A DNA stretch of 64,000 nucleotides. It comes from DASQEH01 sp038239485. GTDB taxonomy: Bacteria > Actinomycetota > Actinomycetes > Propionibacteriales > Nocardioidaceae. A program made the translations under genes and the position numbers. Within the stretch, counting starts at the first letter, position 1; every line of letters starts with the position of its first letter. The notes under the pieces were generated by a model. That model had not been told where the DNA came from. It was given only the letters and a program-made list of their open reading frames with translations, and searched no databases. Positions 54,202 through 62,578 of the stretch are shown here, in pieces. The stretch lies in assembly GCA_038239485.1 (NCBI GenBank), contig JBBSET010000007.1, forward strand, positions 1 to 64,000. Reading direction: 5' to 3'.

Positions 54202-55233
54202 ATGCAGAGAGTCCGCTTGGTGGACGTCGCGCGTGAGGCCGGGGTGCACCCTGGCACCGCCAGCAGGGCACTCAACCCCGACGCGCAGGGCGAGGTGAGC
54301 CCGGCCACCGCGCAGCGTGTCCGACGATCCGCAGAGAAGCTGGGATACGTTCCCAACACGCTCGCCCGGGGGCTGCGCACCTCGCGCTCCTATGTGGCGG
54401 CCCTCGTCGTGCCCGACATCACGAACCCGCTCTTCCCACCGATTGTGCGTGGTGCCGAACAAGTCCTGACCGGGGCAGGATTCACGCTGGTCCTGACTGA
54501 CACCAACAACGGGGTCGAGGTGGAGCGGAGTCAGATCGCCTCCATGCGGGCGCACGGGATCGACGGATTCATCATCGCCACGGCCACGTGGCACGACCCG
54601 CCCCTCGATGAGCTGGCCGCTGAAGGCTTTCCCACCGTCCTGGTCAACCGTCGCTGCGCCACGTCGGAGCTCCCGTTCGTGGGCGGGGACGACCATCAGG
54701 GCGTGCGGCTCAGCGTGGAGCACCTGGCGGACCTCGGCCACCGAGACATCGTGCACCTGGCGGGGCCTTCAGACACCTCCACGGGCCGTGAGCGCGCCCA
54801 CGCCTTCCGCGCCGCCATGCGTGACCGGGGGCTGCCGGTGCGCAACTCGGTGCTGGAGTGTGCGGGCTACACCGAGGAGGCCGGTACTGCCGCCGCGGTC
54901 CGCCTGCTCAGGCGCCGACGGGCCTTCAGCGCGGTCGTCGCAGCCAACGACCTCGTGGCCCTGGGCGTGATGGGTGAGCTCGGCCGGGCGGGTCTCGCGA
55001 CCCCGCGGGACTACTCGATCACCGGGTTCAACGACCTGGCGTTCATGGACAAGCTCAGTCCGCCGCTCACGACCGTCCGAGTGCCGTTCACCGATATGGG
55101 GGCGCAGGCCGCGCGGCGGCTGCTGGACTGGATCGCTGAGGGGAGGCCCACGACGACCCAGTCGATGTTGCCGGTCGAGCTCGTCGTGCGCGGTACCACC
55201 GGGCGCCGCGAGCCGTTACGCACCTCGACCTGA
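54202..55233 (+). CDS. LacI-family transcriptional regulator
   Basis: The 343-residue protein has the DNA-binding headpiece RLVDVAREAGVHPGTASRAL with hinge YVPNTLARGLRTSRSYVAALV, and a sugar-binding-like core (IRF: GIDGFIIATATW, DRGLPVR). The recognition helix reads HPGTASRAL, known in actinobacterial LacI proteins. The C-terminal dimerisation segment is TTVRVPFTDMGAQAARRLL. Ligand unknown. It is divergent from livK, with three CG-centred palindromes between them, so it most likely controls the importer operon and itself. Confidence 0.9.
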   Translation: MQRVRLVDVAREAGVHPGTASRALNPDAQGEVSPATAQRVRRSAEKLGYVPNTLARGLRTSRSYVAALVVPDITNPLFPPIVRGAEQVLTGAGFTLVLTDTNNGVEVERSQIASMRAHGIDGFIIATATWHDPPLDELAAEGFPTVLVNRRCATSELPFVGGDDHQGVRLSVEHLADLGHRDIVHLAGPSDTSTGRERAHAFRAAMRDRGLPVRNSVLECAGYTEEAGTAAAVRLLRRRRAFSAVVAANDLVALGVMGELGRAGLATPRDYSITGFNDLAFMDKLSPPLTTVRVPFTDMGAQAARRLLDWIAEGRPTTTQSMLPVELVVRGTTGRREPLRTST

Positions 55234-55407
55234 CCGCGGCTCGAACTGCTGGCTGCCCCGCCAAGACGATCGATGCCGATGCGGTGTGCGCTGAGGTGCA
55301 CACGGTGCAGCACAGCGCACACCTGCGAAGGGAGGCCCCCGCCACCTGCACCATCGGCCGGGCTTGACGTCCGGCCCAGGACCGCAGCAACACCTACGAT
55401 TGCGCCC

Positions 55408-55917
55408 ATGGAGCACATCTGGGCATTCTCGAGCAGTGCCGTCACGGTCTGCGCTGTGGACTTTCTCGACCCGGCGGTGGCGGGCGAGCCGCTCGCGCGA
55501 GAGCGTGGCGCACGCGTCGAGGTCCGGCCGCTACGGTGGCGTCCGGCTGGCTCGATCTACGCCTCATCGGCCCTTCACCTGGAACCCGCCGTCCTTCGGG
55601 TCGACCTCCTCGAGTCGTCCCCGGGCGCAGCCGACCGCATGCACTGGCACCCCGGCATGCGCGACGGCGAGCCACGAGGCCGCACCTTCGACCGCGACCT
55701 CAGCGCGGACCCCCGTCGTTGGCTGGAGGACTTCCTGTCCGGGGTCTCCCAAGGGGACGTTGCCGGACTCGAACCGGCCGTTTCCACCGGCCTGCGCGCC
55801 GACGGACCGGCGATATCGGCCGCAGCGTACGACATCGTCGACCGGGCCATGCGGGTCCTCGACGAGGCTCGGGAACCCTGGCCGGACGTGACGCGTGACG
55901 AGCGCGGACTCGCCTGA
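55408..55917 (+). CDS. Conserved hypothetical protein
   Basis: The 169-residue protein (ATG 55408) starts MEHIWAFSSSAVTVCAVDFL. It contains LRVDLLESSPGAADRMHWHP, a short His-containing stretch (HWHPGM) and LDEAREPWPDV near the end. No membrane segment or signal is present. The composition and codon bias are those of a real gene. I recognise no family; the HWHP pair hints at metal or substrate binding but nothing more. It overlaps the region just upstream of the DUF202 gene. Confidence 0.65.
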   Translation: MEHIWAFSSSAVTVCAVDFLDPAVAGEPLARERGARVEVRPLRWRPAGSIYASSALHLEPAVLRVDLLESSPGAADRMHWHPGMRDGEPRGRTFDRDLSADPRRWLEDFLSGVSQGDVAGLEPAVSTGLRADGPAISAAAYDIVDRAMRVLDEAREPWPDVTRDERGLA

Positions 55918-55927
55918 AGTCCGCGGC

Positions 55928-56281
55928 ATGACGCACGAGGTGGACAGCTCGAGCCGCGCACGGGACCACATGGCCAATGAACGCACCCACCTGGCCTGGC
56001 TACGAACCTCCGCCAACGTGATGGTGGTCGGACTGGCGATGGCCAGGTTCGCCGACAAAGGCTCGGTCACGATCGCAAGCGTGGCCGCCGGTGGGCTGCT
56101 GATCCTGATCGGTGCTGTGGGCGTCCTCTACGGAACCGCACGCTACCGCTCGGTGAACCACCAGCTCGACTCCGGCGAGTTCGTGACCGGAGGCAGGGCC
56201 TTTGGCCCGACGGTAGGCGCGTTCGTGCTGCTGGTCGGGCTGGTCGCGTCCATGACGATCCTGCTCGTGGCGGCTCGTTAG
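55928..56281 (+). CDS. DUF202 small membrane protein
   Basis: The 117-residue protein has a short charged N terminus ending HMANERTHLAWLRTSANVMV, the DUF202 signature (NERTxLAWxRTxL), and three membrane helices after it (VVGLAMARFA, GGLLILIGAVGVLYG, GAFVLLVGLVASMTIL). Function unknown in bacteria; the family includes polyphosphate-related VTC domains in eukaryotes. It starts 10 bases after the previous gene's stop. Confidence 0.83.
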   Translation: MTHEVDSSSRARDHMANERTHLAWLRTSANVMVVGLAMARFADKGSVTIASVAAGGLLILIGAVGVLYGTARYRSVNHQLDSGEFVTGGRAFGPTVGAFVLLVGLVASMTILLVAAR

Positions 56282-56299
56282 GCGACACCTTTTCTTGTA

Positions 56300-56333
56300 C
56301 GTACCTTGACTGTTACATACCCGCTAGGGTACG
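56300..56333. promoter_or_regulatory. Inverted repeat in the ArsR promoter
   Basis: CGTACC (56300-56305) and GGTACG (56328-56333) are inverted copies 22 bases apart in a TA-rich patch directly before the ArsR start, the usual place for the autorepressor site. A TTGACT lies between them as a possible -35 element. Confidence 0.42.
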
Positions 56334-56342
56334 TTCTTGGAC

Positions 56343-56666
56343 ATGGACGCCGTACTGAACGCGCTGTCGGACGCGAGCCGACGAACGGTGTTGGACGTGC
56401 TGAGGGAGCATCCCGCCACGGTCAGCGAGCTGGCTGACCTGCTTCCCGTTGCTCGGCCGGGAGTCTCTCGCCACCTCCGTGTCCTGCGCGAGGCCGGACT
56501 CGTCGACGTCCACCACGACGCACAGTGGCGGGTCTACAGCCTGCGCCCCGGCCCGCTCGCCGAGGTTGACGAGTGGCTCGGTCGGTACCGCGCCCTCTGG
56601 GAGCATCGGCTCGACGCCCTGCACACCGAAGTCGCTCGGGGAAAACACCAACGAAGGAGCACCTGA
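56343..56666 (+). CDS. ArsR-family (HTH_20-type) transcriptional regulator
   Basis: The 107-residue protein is a winged helix: LSDASRRTVLDVLREHPATV, ELADLLPVARPGVSRHLRVL and REAGLVDVHHDAQWRVYSLR. It lacks the metal-binding Cys motif of ArsR/SmtB and belongs to the group paired with SRPBCC (AHSA1) genes. It overlaps the following SRPBCC gene (TGATG at 56664-56668). A TTG at 56337 is an alternative start. Confidence 0.9.
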   Translation: MDAVLNALSDASRRTVLDVLREHPATVSELADLLPVARPGVSRHLRVLREAGLVDVHHDAQWRVYSLRPGPLAEVDEWLGRYRALWEHRLDALHTEVARGKHQRRST

Positions 56667-57184
56667 TGACCAGCACCCGACGCGACACCACCCGCATCGT
56701 CGGCACCCTTCACCGCCTCGAGGGAGGCAAGGGCGCCGTGCGGATGGAAGACGTGTACGACACCAATGTGGACGACCTGTGGGCCGCGATCACCGACCCG
56801 CAACGGCTGGCGCGCTGGGTCGCTGAGGTCCAAGGAGACCTTCGCCTCGGCGGGCGGTTTCATGCCCGGTTCACCAGCAGCTGGGACGGGTCGGGCCGGA
56901 TCGACGTCTGCGACGCACCCCACCGGCTGGAGGTCGCCATGTCCCCCGGCGAGCCGGACGAGACCGCCATCGAGGCCACGCTCGCCGCAGAAGGCGCCAA
57001 GACGCGTCTCGTCATCGAGGAGAGAGGCATCCCCCTGGCCGAGCTGGCGGCCCATGGTGCCGGCTGGCAGGCACACGTGGAGGATCTCACCGCGCACGTC
57101 GAGGGCCGCGCGGCGGCCGACTGGCACACTCGCTGGACCGTGCTCATCCCCGCCTACCGGGAGCTCGGAGCGGACTGGGCCTGA
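56666..57184 (+). CDS. SRPBCC/AHSA1-type protein
   Basis: The 172-residue protein has the AHSA1 start-like pattern: YDTNVDDLWAAITDPQRLAR, then VQGDLRLGGRFHARFTSSWD and WTVLIPAYRELG near the end. The fold has a hydrophobic ligand pocket; relatives are co-encoded with ArsR regulators across actinobacteria, with unclear function (often called polyketide cyclase/dehydrase-like). GAAGGAGC precedes the ATG at 56666. It is translationally coupled to ArsR. Confidence 0.88.
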   Translation: MTSTRRDTTRIVGTLHRLEGGKGAVRMEDVYDTNVDDLWAAITDPQRLARWVAEVQGDLRLGGRFHARFTSSWDGSGRIDVCDAPHRLEVAMSPGEPDETAIEATLAAEGAKTRLVIEERGIPLAELAAHGAGWQAHVEDLTAHVEGRAAADWHTRWTVLIPAYRELGADWA

Positions 57185-57206
57185 CCCAAGCCGCCGAGCG
57201 GCGCCG

Positions 57207-58997
57207 TCAGACCCCGGACCGGATGGTCTCGAGGCGCGTCCGCAGGGCGCCCTGGCGGTGTTCGTTGCCGTGCAATTCGAGGTACCGGTTGCCGAAGATG
57301 GCGAGCAGGGCGTCGTCGAGGCGGCGGACGGCACCGGGCGGGTAGCGATAGTCCATCCGCGCGTTGATCGCGGCGCTGTCGACGGAGGCGAGCAGCCCCC
57401 CGAGCTCGTCGAGCGACGTGATCGCGAGCTCGAGCAGGAGACCGGCCATCCAGGCGTAGTGGTCGGTGCGGGACCAGCCGGCGCCGGCATACTGGCTGGT
57501 CAGGAATGTTGCCAGGTCCTGGGCGCTGATCCGGGGATCGCTCGCGTCCTCGGGCGGCGGCCCACCCGCCACCGTGGTCTGCAGCCGGTCCTGAATCATC
57601 GTGAACTCGCGGTCGGCGAGCTCGAGCAGCCCAGCCGCCAGCGTGAATCTCCGGTCCAGGTCGGAGACGTGCTCCTCGGGAATCGTCCCTTTGTAGCGGA
57701 TGGCGTGCTCGAACTCGGCCCACGCATGCTGGAGTACGGTGCGCACCTGGACCTGGGCCTGCTGGCCGGCGAGCGACTCACCGAGAGCGGCAGGGCTCGT
57801 CGCCGCGTCGACCGCTACCAGTAGGTGCCTGCTGGCATACCCGAAGCGGCCGTCCCGCGCAGTCTCCTGGCCCATGTCGCGGTCATCGAGAACAGCGAGC
57901 TGGGCGCGCAGCACATCCGCGACAGCGGTCACGTCGCCCCGGAGGTAGGTGATGACACGGACGCCGATCACGTCGGTGATCTCGGCGAGTGGGTCACCGA
58001 AGACCGGCCGCCCGGCCTGCTGACGATTCGCCTTGGCAGCGAAGGACGCCACGGTCTTGGCCCGTCCGGAGACGCTGAGGTAGTTGATGCCCGCGTCGTC
58101 CAACAGTGTGGTGACGAGCTCGACGTACCGGTCGGTGGCCACGAGACGCTCGGGCTGCGTCGCCGCGAATGCCTGCACAGCGTGTTGCACGCTCGCGAGG
58201 TCGGCCTCCGCTGGTTCCAGCGGATCGTGCTGGGGAACCGCGGGAGCCCGCGGCGAGGGCTCGAGCCCAGCCGGCAAGGACGGCGTGACGATGTATCCGG
58301 TGTCGATGTCGCCGTAGGTCGTCGTCTCGTCCGGCCGCCGCTCGGCGAACATGGCGACGTAGGCACATACGACGGCGTCGACCTGGTCCTCGACCCTTCG
58401 CAGGTCGCTCTTGCGCTCTGCGAGCTCGGCGAGACCGACGAGCCGCACCCACTCGTCGCTGCCCTTCACCTGCAGGGGGACCGCCGAGTCCGCCAGCCCC
58501 TCCAGAAGTCGCATCAGCCGCAACATCTCCGAGCGAAGACCGGGCAGTGTGCGACCCGGCTTCTGCTTGTACTTCAACGTCCGCCCGAGCCGGAACAGGG
58601 ACACGGTGGCCGGGTGGGGGTAGACCTCGATGGCCCGGCGGCGCGAGCGGACCGAGGGGTCGATGTCGAGGCCGAGCAGGGAAGCCAGCCGGGCGCCGCG
58701 AGGGCCATTGGCGAACTCCGGCTTCCCCGTGTTGGAGGGATGGGCGCCGGCGTCGAACCGGGCGAAGTCGCGGTTCAGCGCCGCCTCGCAGGGCCGGTTG
58801 CCCGTGTGGTTCCGCACGATGAGCGGAGCGTCGATCGCCACGAGACACGCCTCGTCGGCGTACGGCGCGAGGCTGGCCACGATGGTCTCGTCCGAGCTCA
58901 GCGCCGACACGCCGAGCAGCCGCCCTCGGGAGTCCAGCACAGCAACGCCCGTAGGTCTCGTTTCCCCCCACGCGAGGTCGACGCCGATGAAGTGCAC
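57207..58997 (-). CDS. DUF429 nuclease-like domain fused to a RelA/SpoT synthetase-like domain
   Basis: The 596-residue protein has two parts. Residues 1-240 are DUF429 (RNase H-like fold): FIGVDLAWG at 3-11 (first Asp), AIEVYPHPA and EDQVDAVVCAYVA (acidic residues). Residues about 285-435 are a RelA/SpoT-type domain: GRAKTVASFAAK, EITDVIGVRVITYL, FGYASRHLLVAV and AQVQVRTVLQHAWAEFEH. Such domains make (p)ppGpp-like alarmones. The usual Glu of the E-x-Q-x-RT motif is Gln415, which may cripple catalysis, and EHDIRYKG reads EHAIRYKG. No HD hydrolase is present. A 160-residue helical tail follows. It may be a standalone alarmone enzyme or pseudoenzyme; function untested. Confidence 0.8.
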   Translation of the reverse strand: MHFIGVDLAWGETRPTGVAVLDSRGRLLGVSALSSDETIVASLAPYADEACLVAIDAPLIVRNHTGNRPCEAALNRDFARFDAGAHPSNTGKPEFANGPRGARLASLLGLDIDPSVRSRRRAIEVYPHPATVSLFRLGRTLKYKQKPGRTLPGLRSEMLRLMRLLEGLADSAVPLQVKGSDEWVRLVGLAELAERKSDLRRVEDQVDAVVCAYVAMFAERRPDETTTYGDIDTGYIVTPSLPAGLEPSPRAPAVPQHDPLEPAEADLASVQHAVQAFAATQPERLVATDRYVELVTTLLDDAGINYLSVSGRAKTVASFAAKANRQQAGRPVFGDPLAEITDVIGVRVITYLRGDVTAVADVLRAQLAVLDDRDMGQETARDGRFGYASRHLLVAVDAATSPAALGESLAGQQAQVQVRTVLQHAWAEFEHAIRYKGTIPEEHVSDLDRRFTLAAGLLELADREFTMIQDRLQTTVAGGPPPEDASDPRISAQDLATFLTSQYAGAGWSRTDHYAWMAGLLLELAITSLDELGGLLASVDSAAINARMDYRYPPGAVRRLDDALLAIFGNRYLELHGNEHRQGALRTRLETIRSGV

Positions 58998-59006
58998 GAG
59001 ATCAAC

Positions 59007-60308
59007 CTACGGGCGCCGCTCGGGGAGGCTCGTGTCCTCGGACGGTAACAGCAACGTGAGCTGGGTATGCGGCCCGTCGCCGGATACCAGGAGGCGCCCG
59101 CCCTGGGCCTCTGCCAGTGATCGCGCGAGCGGAAGTCCGAGGGTCCGGCTGGCGCCGTCCTGACGGCTGTGATGACCGGCCATCGCGACCGCTAGCCGGT
59201 CCGACGGGATCCCCTCGTCGGCCACGTCGATGGCGAAGGCGCCGCCACTGTCCCGTGCCCGCAGGGTGACCGCGCCCGACCCATGAAGCAGGGCGTTGTC
59301 GACGAGCACGTCCAGGATCTGGCGAGTCGCCGCCCGCGAGCCCGACGTCGGGACCGGATCATCGACGATGAACCGCAACGGCCTGTCGTCGGCCGCGAGG
59401 ACGCCGTGCCAGCGCCTTCGGACGTCGTCGAAGAGCTCGTCCACATCGAGACGCTCGCCGCGGCTGACCGTACCTCGTGCGAGGTCGAGGACGTCGCTGA
59501 TCGTCTGCTCGAGCTGGTCGGCTGACGCGATGGCGGCCACCGCGGCGGCCTCCAGCGACGCCGCCCCGCCGCTGAGCCCGGTCTCGAGCTGGAGGCGCAG
59601 CGTCGTCAGGGGGGTCCGCAGCTGATGCGAGGCCTGCGCGGAGAACGCCCGCTCCCGAGCCACGAGGTCCGCCAGCCTGATGGCTGTTCGATCGAGCGAC
59701 GATCCTGCCCCGTCGATCTCAGGCACACCGCTGCGGACGGTCCTGACCGCGAAGTTGCCGTCACCGAGCTCCGTCGCCGCCTTCTCGAGTGCGATCATCG
59801 GTCGGCTCAGTCGCCTGCTCTGTGCCGCAGCCAGCGCCGCCGCCCCTGCGGCCGCGAAGACCGCAAGCGCACCCAGCCCGGCCCAGGCCAGCCACACCCG
59901 GTGGTCGAGCGACGACCGCGACGAGGCGGCTCGCATCACGGCGATCAGCCGCTCCCCCGACGAGACCGGGACGAGTACCACCCGCTCGGTCGAGGTGTCG
60001 GCCGCGATGACCTGCTTGGACGCGGAGATACCCCCGACGTTCAGAGCGGGCGGCCCCTGCCCGGCCACCCGCTTTCCACTCACCGCGTACACCGCCAGCA
60101 TCTGGCCCGGCTGGGCGGGTGGCAGCTCCACGGGATCGCGGTGGTACCTCGGCGATACCGCGACCGCACCTCGCAAGGCGAGCTTCTGGAGCTCGCTGCG
60201 CTCGCCTGCCGTGATGGTTCGTTGGACGACGACGGACAACGGGATGCCGAACAGCGCAATCGCCAGCAGCACAGCGGACAGTGCCACGCTCAAGATCCGC
60301 CTTCGCAC
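59007..60308 (-). CDS. Sensor histidine kinase (orphan)
   Basis: The 433-residue kinase has two membrane helices (ILSVALSAVLLAIALFGI; LAWAGLGALAVFAAAG) flanking a 115-residue external sensor, a HAMP-like segment (SRRLSRPMIALEKAATELGD), the phosphoacceptor H-box ASHQLRTPLTTLRLQ and an ATPase domain with N-box DNALLHG and later GLPLARSLAEAQGGRL. No response regulator is adjacent, nor anywhere else in the window. It follows the fusion gene on the same strand and is divergent from the lipoprotein gene. Confidence 0.9.
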   Translation of the reverse strand: MRRRILSVALSAVLLAIALFGIPLSVVVQRTITAGERSELQKLALRGAVAVSPRYHRDPVELPPAQPGQMLAVYAVSGKRVAGQGPPALNVGGISASKQVIAADTSTERVVLVPVSSGERLIAVMRAASSRSSLDHRVWLAWAGLGALAVFAAAGAAALAAAQSRRLSRPMIALEKAATELGDGNFAVRTVRSGVPEIDGAGSSLDRTAIRLADLVARERAFSAQASHQLRTPLTTLRLQLETGLSGGAASLEAAAVAAIASADQLEQTISDVLDLARGTVSRGERLDVDELFDDVRRRWHGVLAADDRPLRFIVDDPVPTSGSRAATRQILDVLVDNALLHGSGAVTLRARDSGGAFAIDVADEGIPSDRLAVAMAGHHSRQDGASRTLGLPLARSLAEAQGGRLLVSGDGPHTQLTLLLPSEDTSLPERRP

Positions 60309-60457
60309 GTCGTAGCACCTCCCACGCTCCTCGACCAGTCCGATTGTGCCCCGGCCGCCTGCTCCGACAGCCGCGATCGGTGCTGGCGCAGCGTTCTTAC
60401 CGTCCCCTTGCGACAGGCTTTCCTGTCGCTGTCCGGCATCCGCCTAGCGTGAAATGC

Positions 60458-61159
60458 ATGGAACGAAAACTGCTGGCTGTGGCGAGTGGTGTCTGTGCGA
60501 CGGTTCTGGTGGCCGGCTGCGGGAGCGGTAGCAGCCCGAGCGGATCGGCCGCCTCGACACCGGCTGGTCAGCCGACCCGGTCCGGTAGCCACACGACCCA
60601 CACCTCCGCCAAGCCGCCGAAGCACACTGGAGCGTCGACCACGCCGACTACGTCTGCGGCGCCCGCGTCGAGTGCGCCGGCGACCGAGTTCAGCCCCCCG
60701 GGCGACATACCGGACACCCAGGTATACGTCCCGTACGCGGTACCCGGCACGAACCTGCAGGTCTCAGTCCCCCAGGGCTGGGCGCGCTCGTCGCAGCACG
60801 GTGTGGTCACCTTCACCGACAAGCTCAACAGTGTCGGGACCCAGGTCGTATCCCGGCCGACGGCGCCGACAGTCGCCTCGGCCCGGCATAGCGAGCTCCC
60901 GGCCTTGGCCTCGTCGGTCTCGAAGTACGCCGCGGGCTCCGTCACGAGCGTCAACCGGCAGAGCGGACATGCGGTCCTCATCACCTACCAGCAGGACTCG
61001 GCGATCGACCCCGTCACCGGCAAGGTCGTCCGTGATGCGGTCGAGCGCTATGAGTTCTGGAACGCCGGGCACGAGGCGATCATCACCCTCAGCGGTCCGG
61101 TCAACGCCGACAACGTCGATCCGTGGCGCACCGTGACCGACTCGGTGAAATGGAAGTGA
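60458..61159 (+). CDS. Secreted lipoprotein (unknown function)
   Basis: The 233-residue protein has a signal MERKLLAVASGVCATVLVAGC with Cys21 as the lipobox Cys. A long Ser/Thr/Pro-rich linker (about 25-80) precedes a globular C-terminal half containing GTNLQVSVPQGWARSS and RYEFWNAGHEAIITLSGPVN. The second half resembles LpqN/LpqT-like domains of actinobacterial lipoproteins, a weak guess. It overlaps the following ABC ATPase gene, suggesting a cell-surface partner of that exporter. Confidence 0.75.
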   Translation: MERKLLAVASGVCATVLVAGCGSGSSPSGSAASTPAGQPTRSGSHTTHTSAKPPKHTGASTTPTTSAAPASSAPATEFSPPGDIPDTQVYVPYAVPGTNLQVSVPQGWARSSQHGVVTFTDKLNSVGTQVVSRPTAPTVASARHSELPALASSVSKYAAGSVTSVNRQSGHAVLITYQQDSAIDPVTGKVVRDAVERYEFWNAGHEAIITLSGPVNADNVDPWRTVTDSVKWK

Positions 61160-61830
61160 CAGAGCGAGCCCTCGAGGCGCAGGACCTCTACCGGTTCTAC
61201 TGGGCCGGCGACGAGGAGACACTTGCCCTGCGCGGAGTCAGCGTCGCGGTGTCCCCCGGGGAGGTCGTGGCTGTGGTGGGCCCCTCCGGCTCCGGCAAGT
61301 CGACGCTGCTTTCGTGCCTGGCCGGCCTGGACGAGCCGTCCGGTGGCACGGTGTGGGTCGGTGGCGAGCGGATGAGCCACCGCCCGGAGAAGGTCAGGGC
61401 CGGCCTGCGAGCCGCGAAGATCGGCATCCTGCTCCAGACGTCGAGCCTCTTCGACCACCTCACGGTTGCGGGCAACATACGGCTGAGCCGCTCGCTCGCC
61501 CCCAAGGGGACCGGGGGGTCGTCCGTCGGCGATCTGCTCGAGTCCCTGGGCATCCGGGACCGGTCGAACGCCTTTCCGCCTCAGCTGTCCGGTGGCGAGT
61601 CTGCGAGGGCCGGGCTCGCCGTCGCGCTTGCCAACGACCCGCCGGTCATCCTCGCGGATGAACCCACCGGCGAGCTCGACGAGGAGACAGAACGCCGCCT
61701 GCTGGCTCTGCTGACGCTCCGGGCCAGCGACGGGGGCGCGGTCCTGGTGGCCAGCCACAGCCCGGCCGTTCGCAAGGCGGCTGATCGGGTCATCACGCTT
61801 TCCGATGGAAGGGTCACCGATGAGGTCTGA
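61150..61830 (+). CDS. ABC transporter ATPase (LolD/MacB-like), first copy
   Basis: The 226-residue ATPase has Walker A VVGPSGSGKSTLLSCLAGLD, signature QLSGGESARAGLAVAL and Walker B VILADEPTGELDEET. The signature reads LSGGESAR instead of LSGGQxQR. This class pairs with FtsX/MacB-like permeases. ATG 61150 overlaps the lipoprotein gene end by ten bases and the second ATPase starts inside its stop region. Confidence 0.88.
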   Translation: MEVTERALEAQDLYRFYWAGDEETLALRGVSVAVSPGEVVAVVGPSGSGKSTLLSCLAGLDEPSGGTVWVGGERMSHRPEKVRAGLRAAKIGILLQTSSLFDHLTVAGNIRLSRSLAPKGTGGSSVGDLLESLGIRDRSNAFPPQLSGGESARAGLAVALANDPPVILADEPTGELDEETERRLLALLTLRASDGGAVLVASHSPAVRKAADRVITLSDGRVTDEV

Positions 61831-62578
61831 TCGCCTCGACCGGACCGATGAGGTGCCGGCCACTGCGCGTGGGCCCGTTACGCCCAGACCGCTCGTGGAC
61901 TGCGAGGCGGCGTCGCGCACGTTCGGGACGGGTACCCACGCCGTCGTGGCTGTCCACTCGGCGACCTGCGAGGTCTGGCAAGGGGACCGGATGGCGGTCA
62001 TGGGCGCCTCGGGTTCGGGAAAGTCCACCCTGATGCATCTCCTGGCCGGGCTCGACCAGCCGTCCTCAGGCACTGTCAGCTGGCCGGGCCTCGGTGTGAC
62101 CGCCGACGAGCTCGGCGGCTCGGTCGCCATGGTCTTCCAGGGCGCGAGCCTGATGCCACCGCTGACAGCGCTCGAGAATGTCGCCATGCCTCGCCTCCTG
62201 GCCGGCGTCAGCGACAGCCAGGCGCGCGTCTCGGCCGCGGCGGCGCTCGACAGCCTCGACATCGGTGCTCTCGCCGACCGCCTTCCGGAGGAGCTGTCCG
62301 GCGGCCAGGCGCAACGCGTCTGCGTCGCCAGGGCGATCGCCGGCGGGCCTCGGCTGATCCTCGCAGACGAACCCACCGGCCAGCTGGACTCGGTCGCCGC
62401 CAACCACGTCGTGGACGTACTGATCCACGCGGCGGACCTGATCGACGCTGGTCTGGTCGTCGCGACCCATGATCCCCGGGTAGCAACCCGGCTGATGACT
62501 CGCTGGTCGATGCGTGACGGGATCTTGACCCCTCAGCAGACACCAGCCCGACGACCCTCCGGCCGGAGCAGGCCATGA
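61820..62578 (+). CDS. ABC transporter ATPase (LolD/MacB-like), second copy
   Basis: The 252-residue ATPase has Walker A VMGASGSGKSTLMHLLAGLD, signature ELSGGQAQRVCVARAIAGGP and Walker B ILADEPTGQLDSVAANHVV. Two ATPases before one permease suggest a heterodimer, the first having a degenerate signature. ATG 61820 follows GGAAGGG. It overlaps the permease start by ATGA. Confidence 0.9.
   Translation: MRSDRLDRTDEVPATARGPVTPRPLVDCEAASRTFGTGTHAVVAVHSATCEVWQGDRMAVMGASGSGKSTLMHLLAGLDQPSSGTVSWPGLGVTADELGGSVAMVFQGASLMPPLTALENVAMPRLLAGVSDSQARVSAAAALDSLDIGALADRLPEELSGGQAQRVCVARAIAGGPRLILADEPTGQLDSVAANHVVDVLIHAADLIDAGLVVATHDPRVATRLMTRWSMRDGILTPQQTPARRPSGRSRP

Noticed and set aside
57190..57202. GCCGC-CGA-GCGGC hairpin between SRPBCC and the fusion gene
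   Set aside because: The stem is only 5 bp in very GC-rich DNA and partly expected by chance, so I do not claim a terminator.
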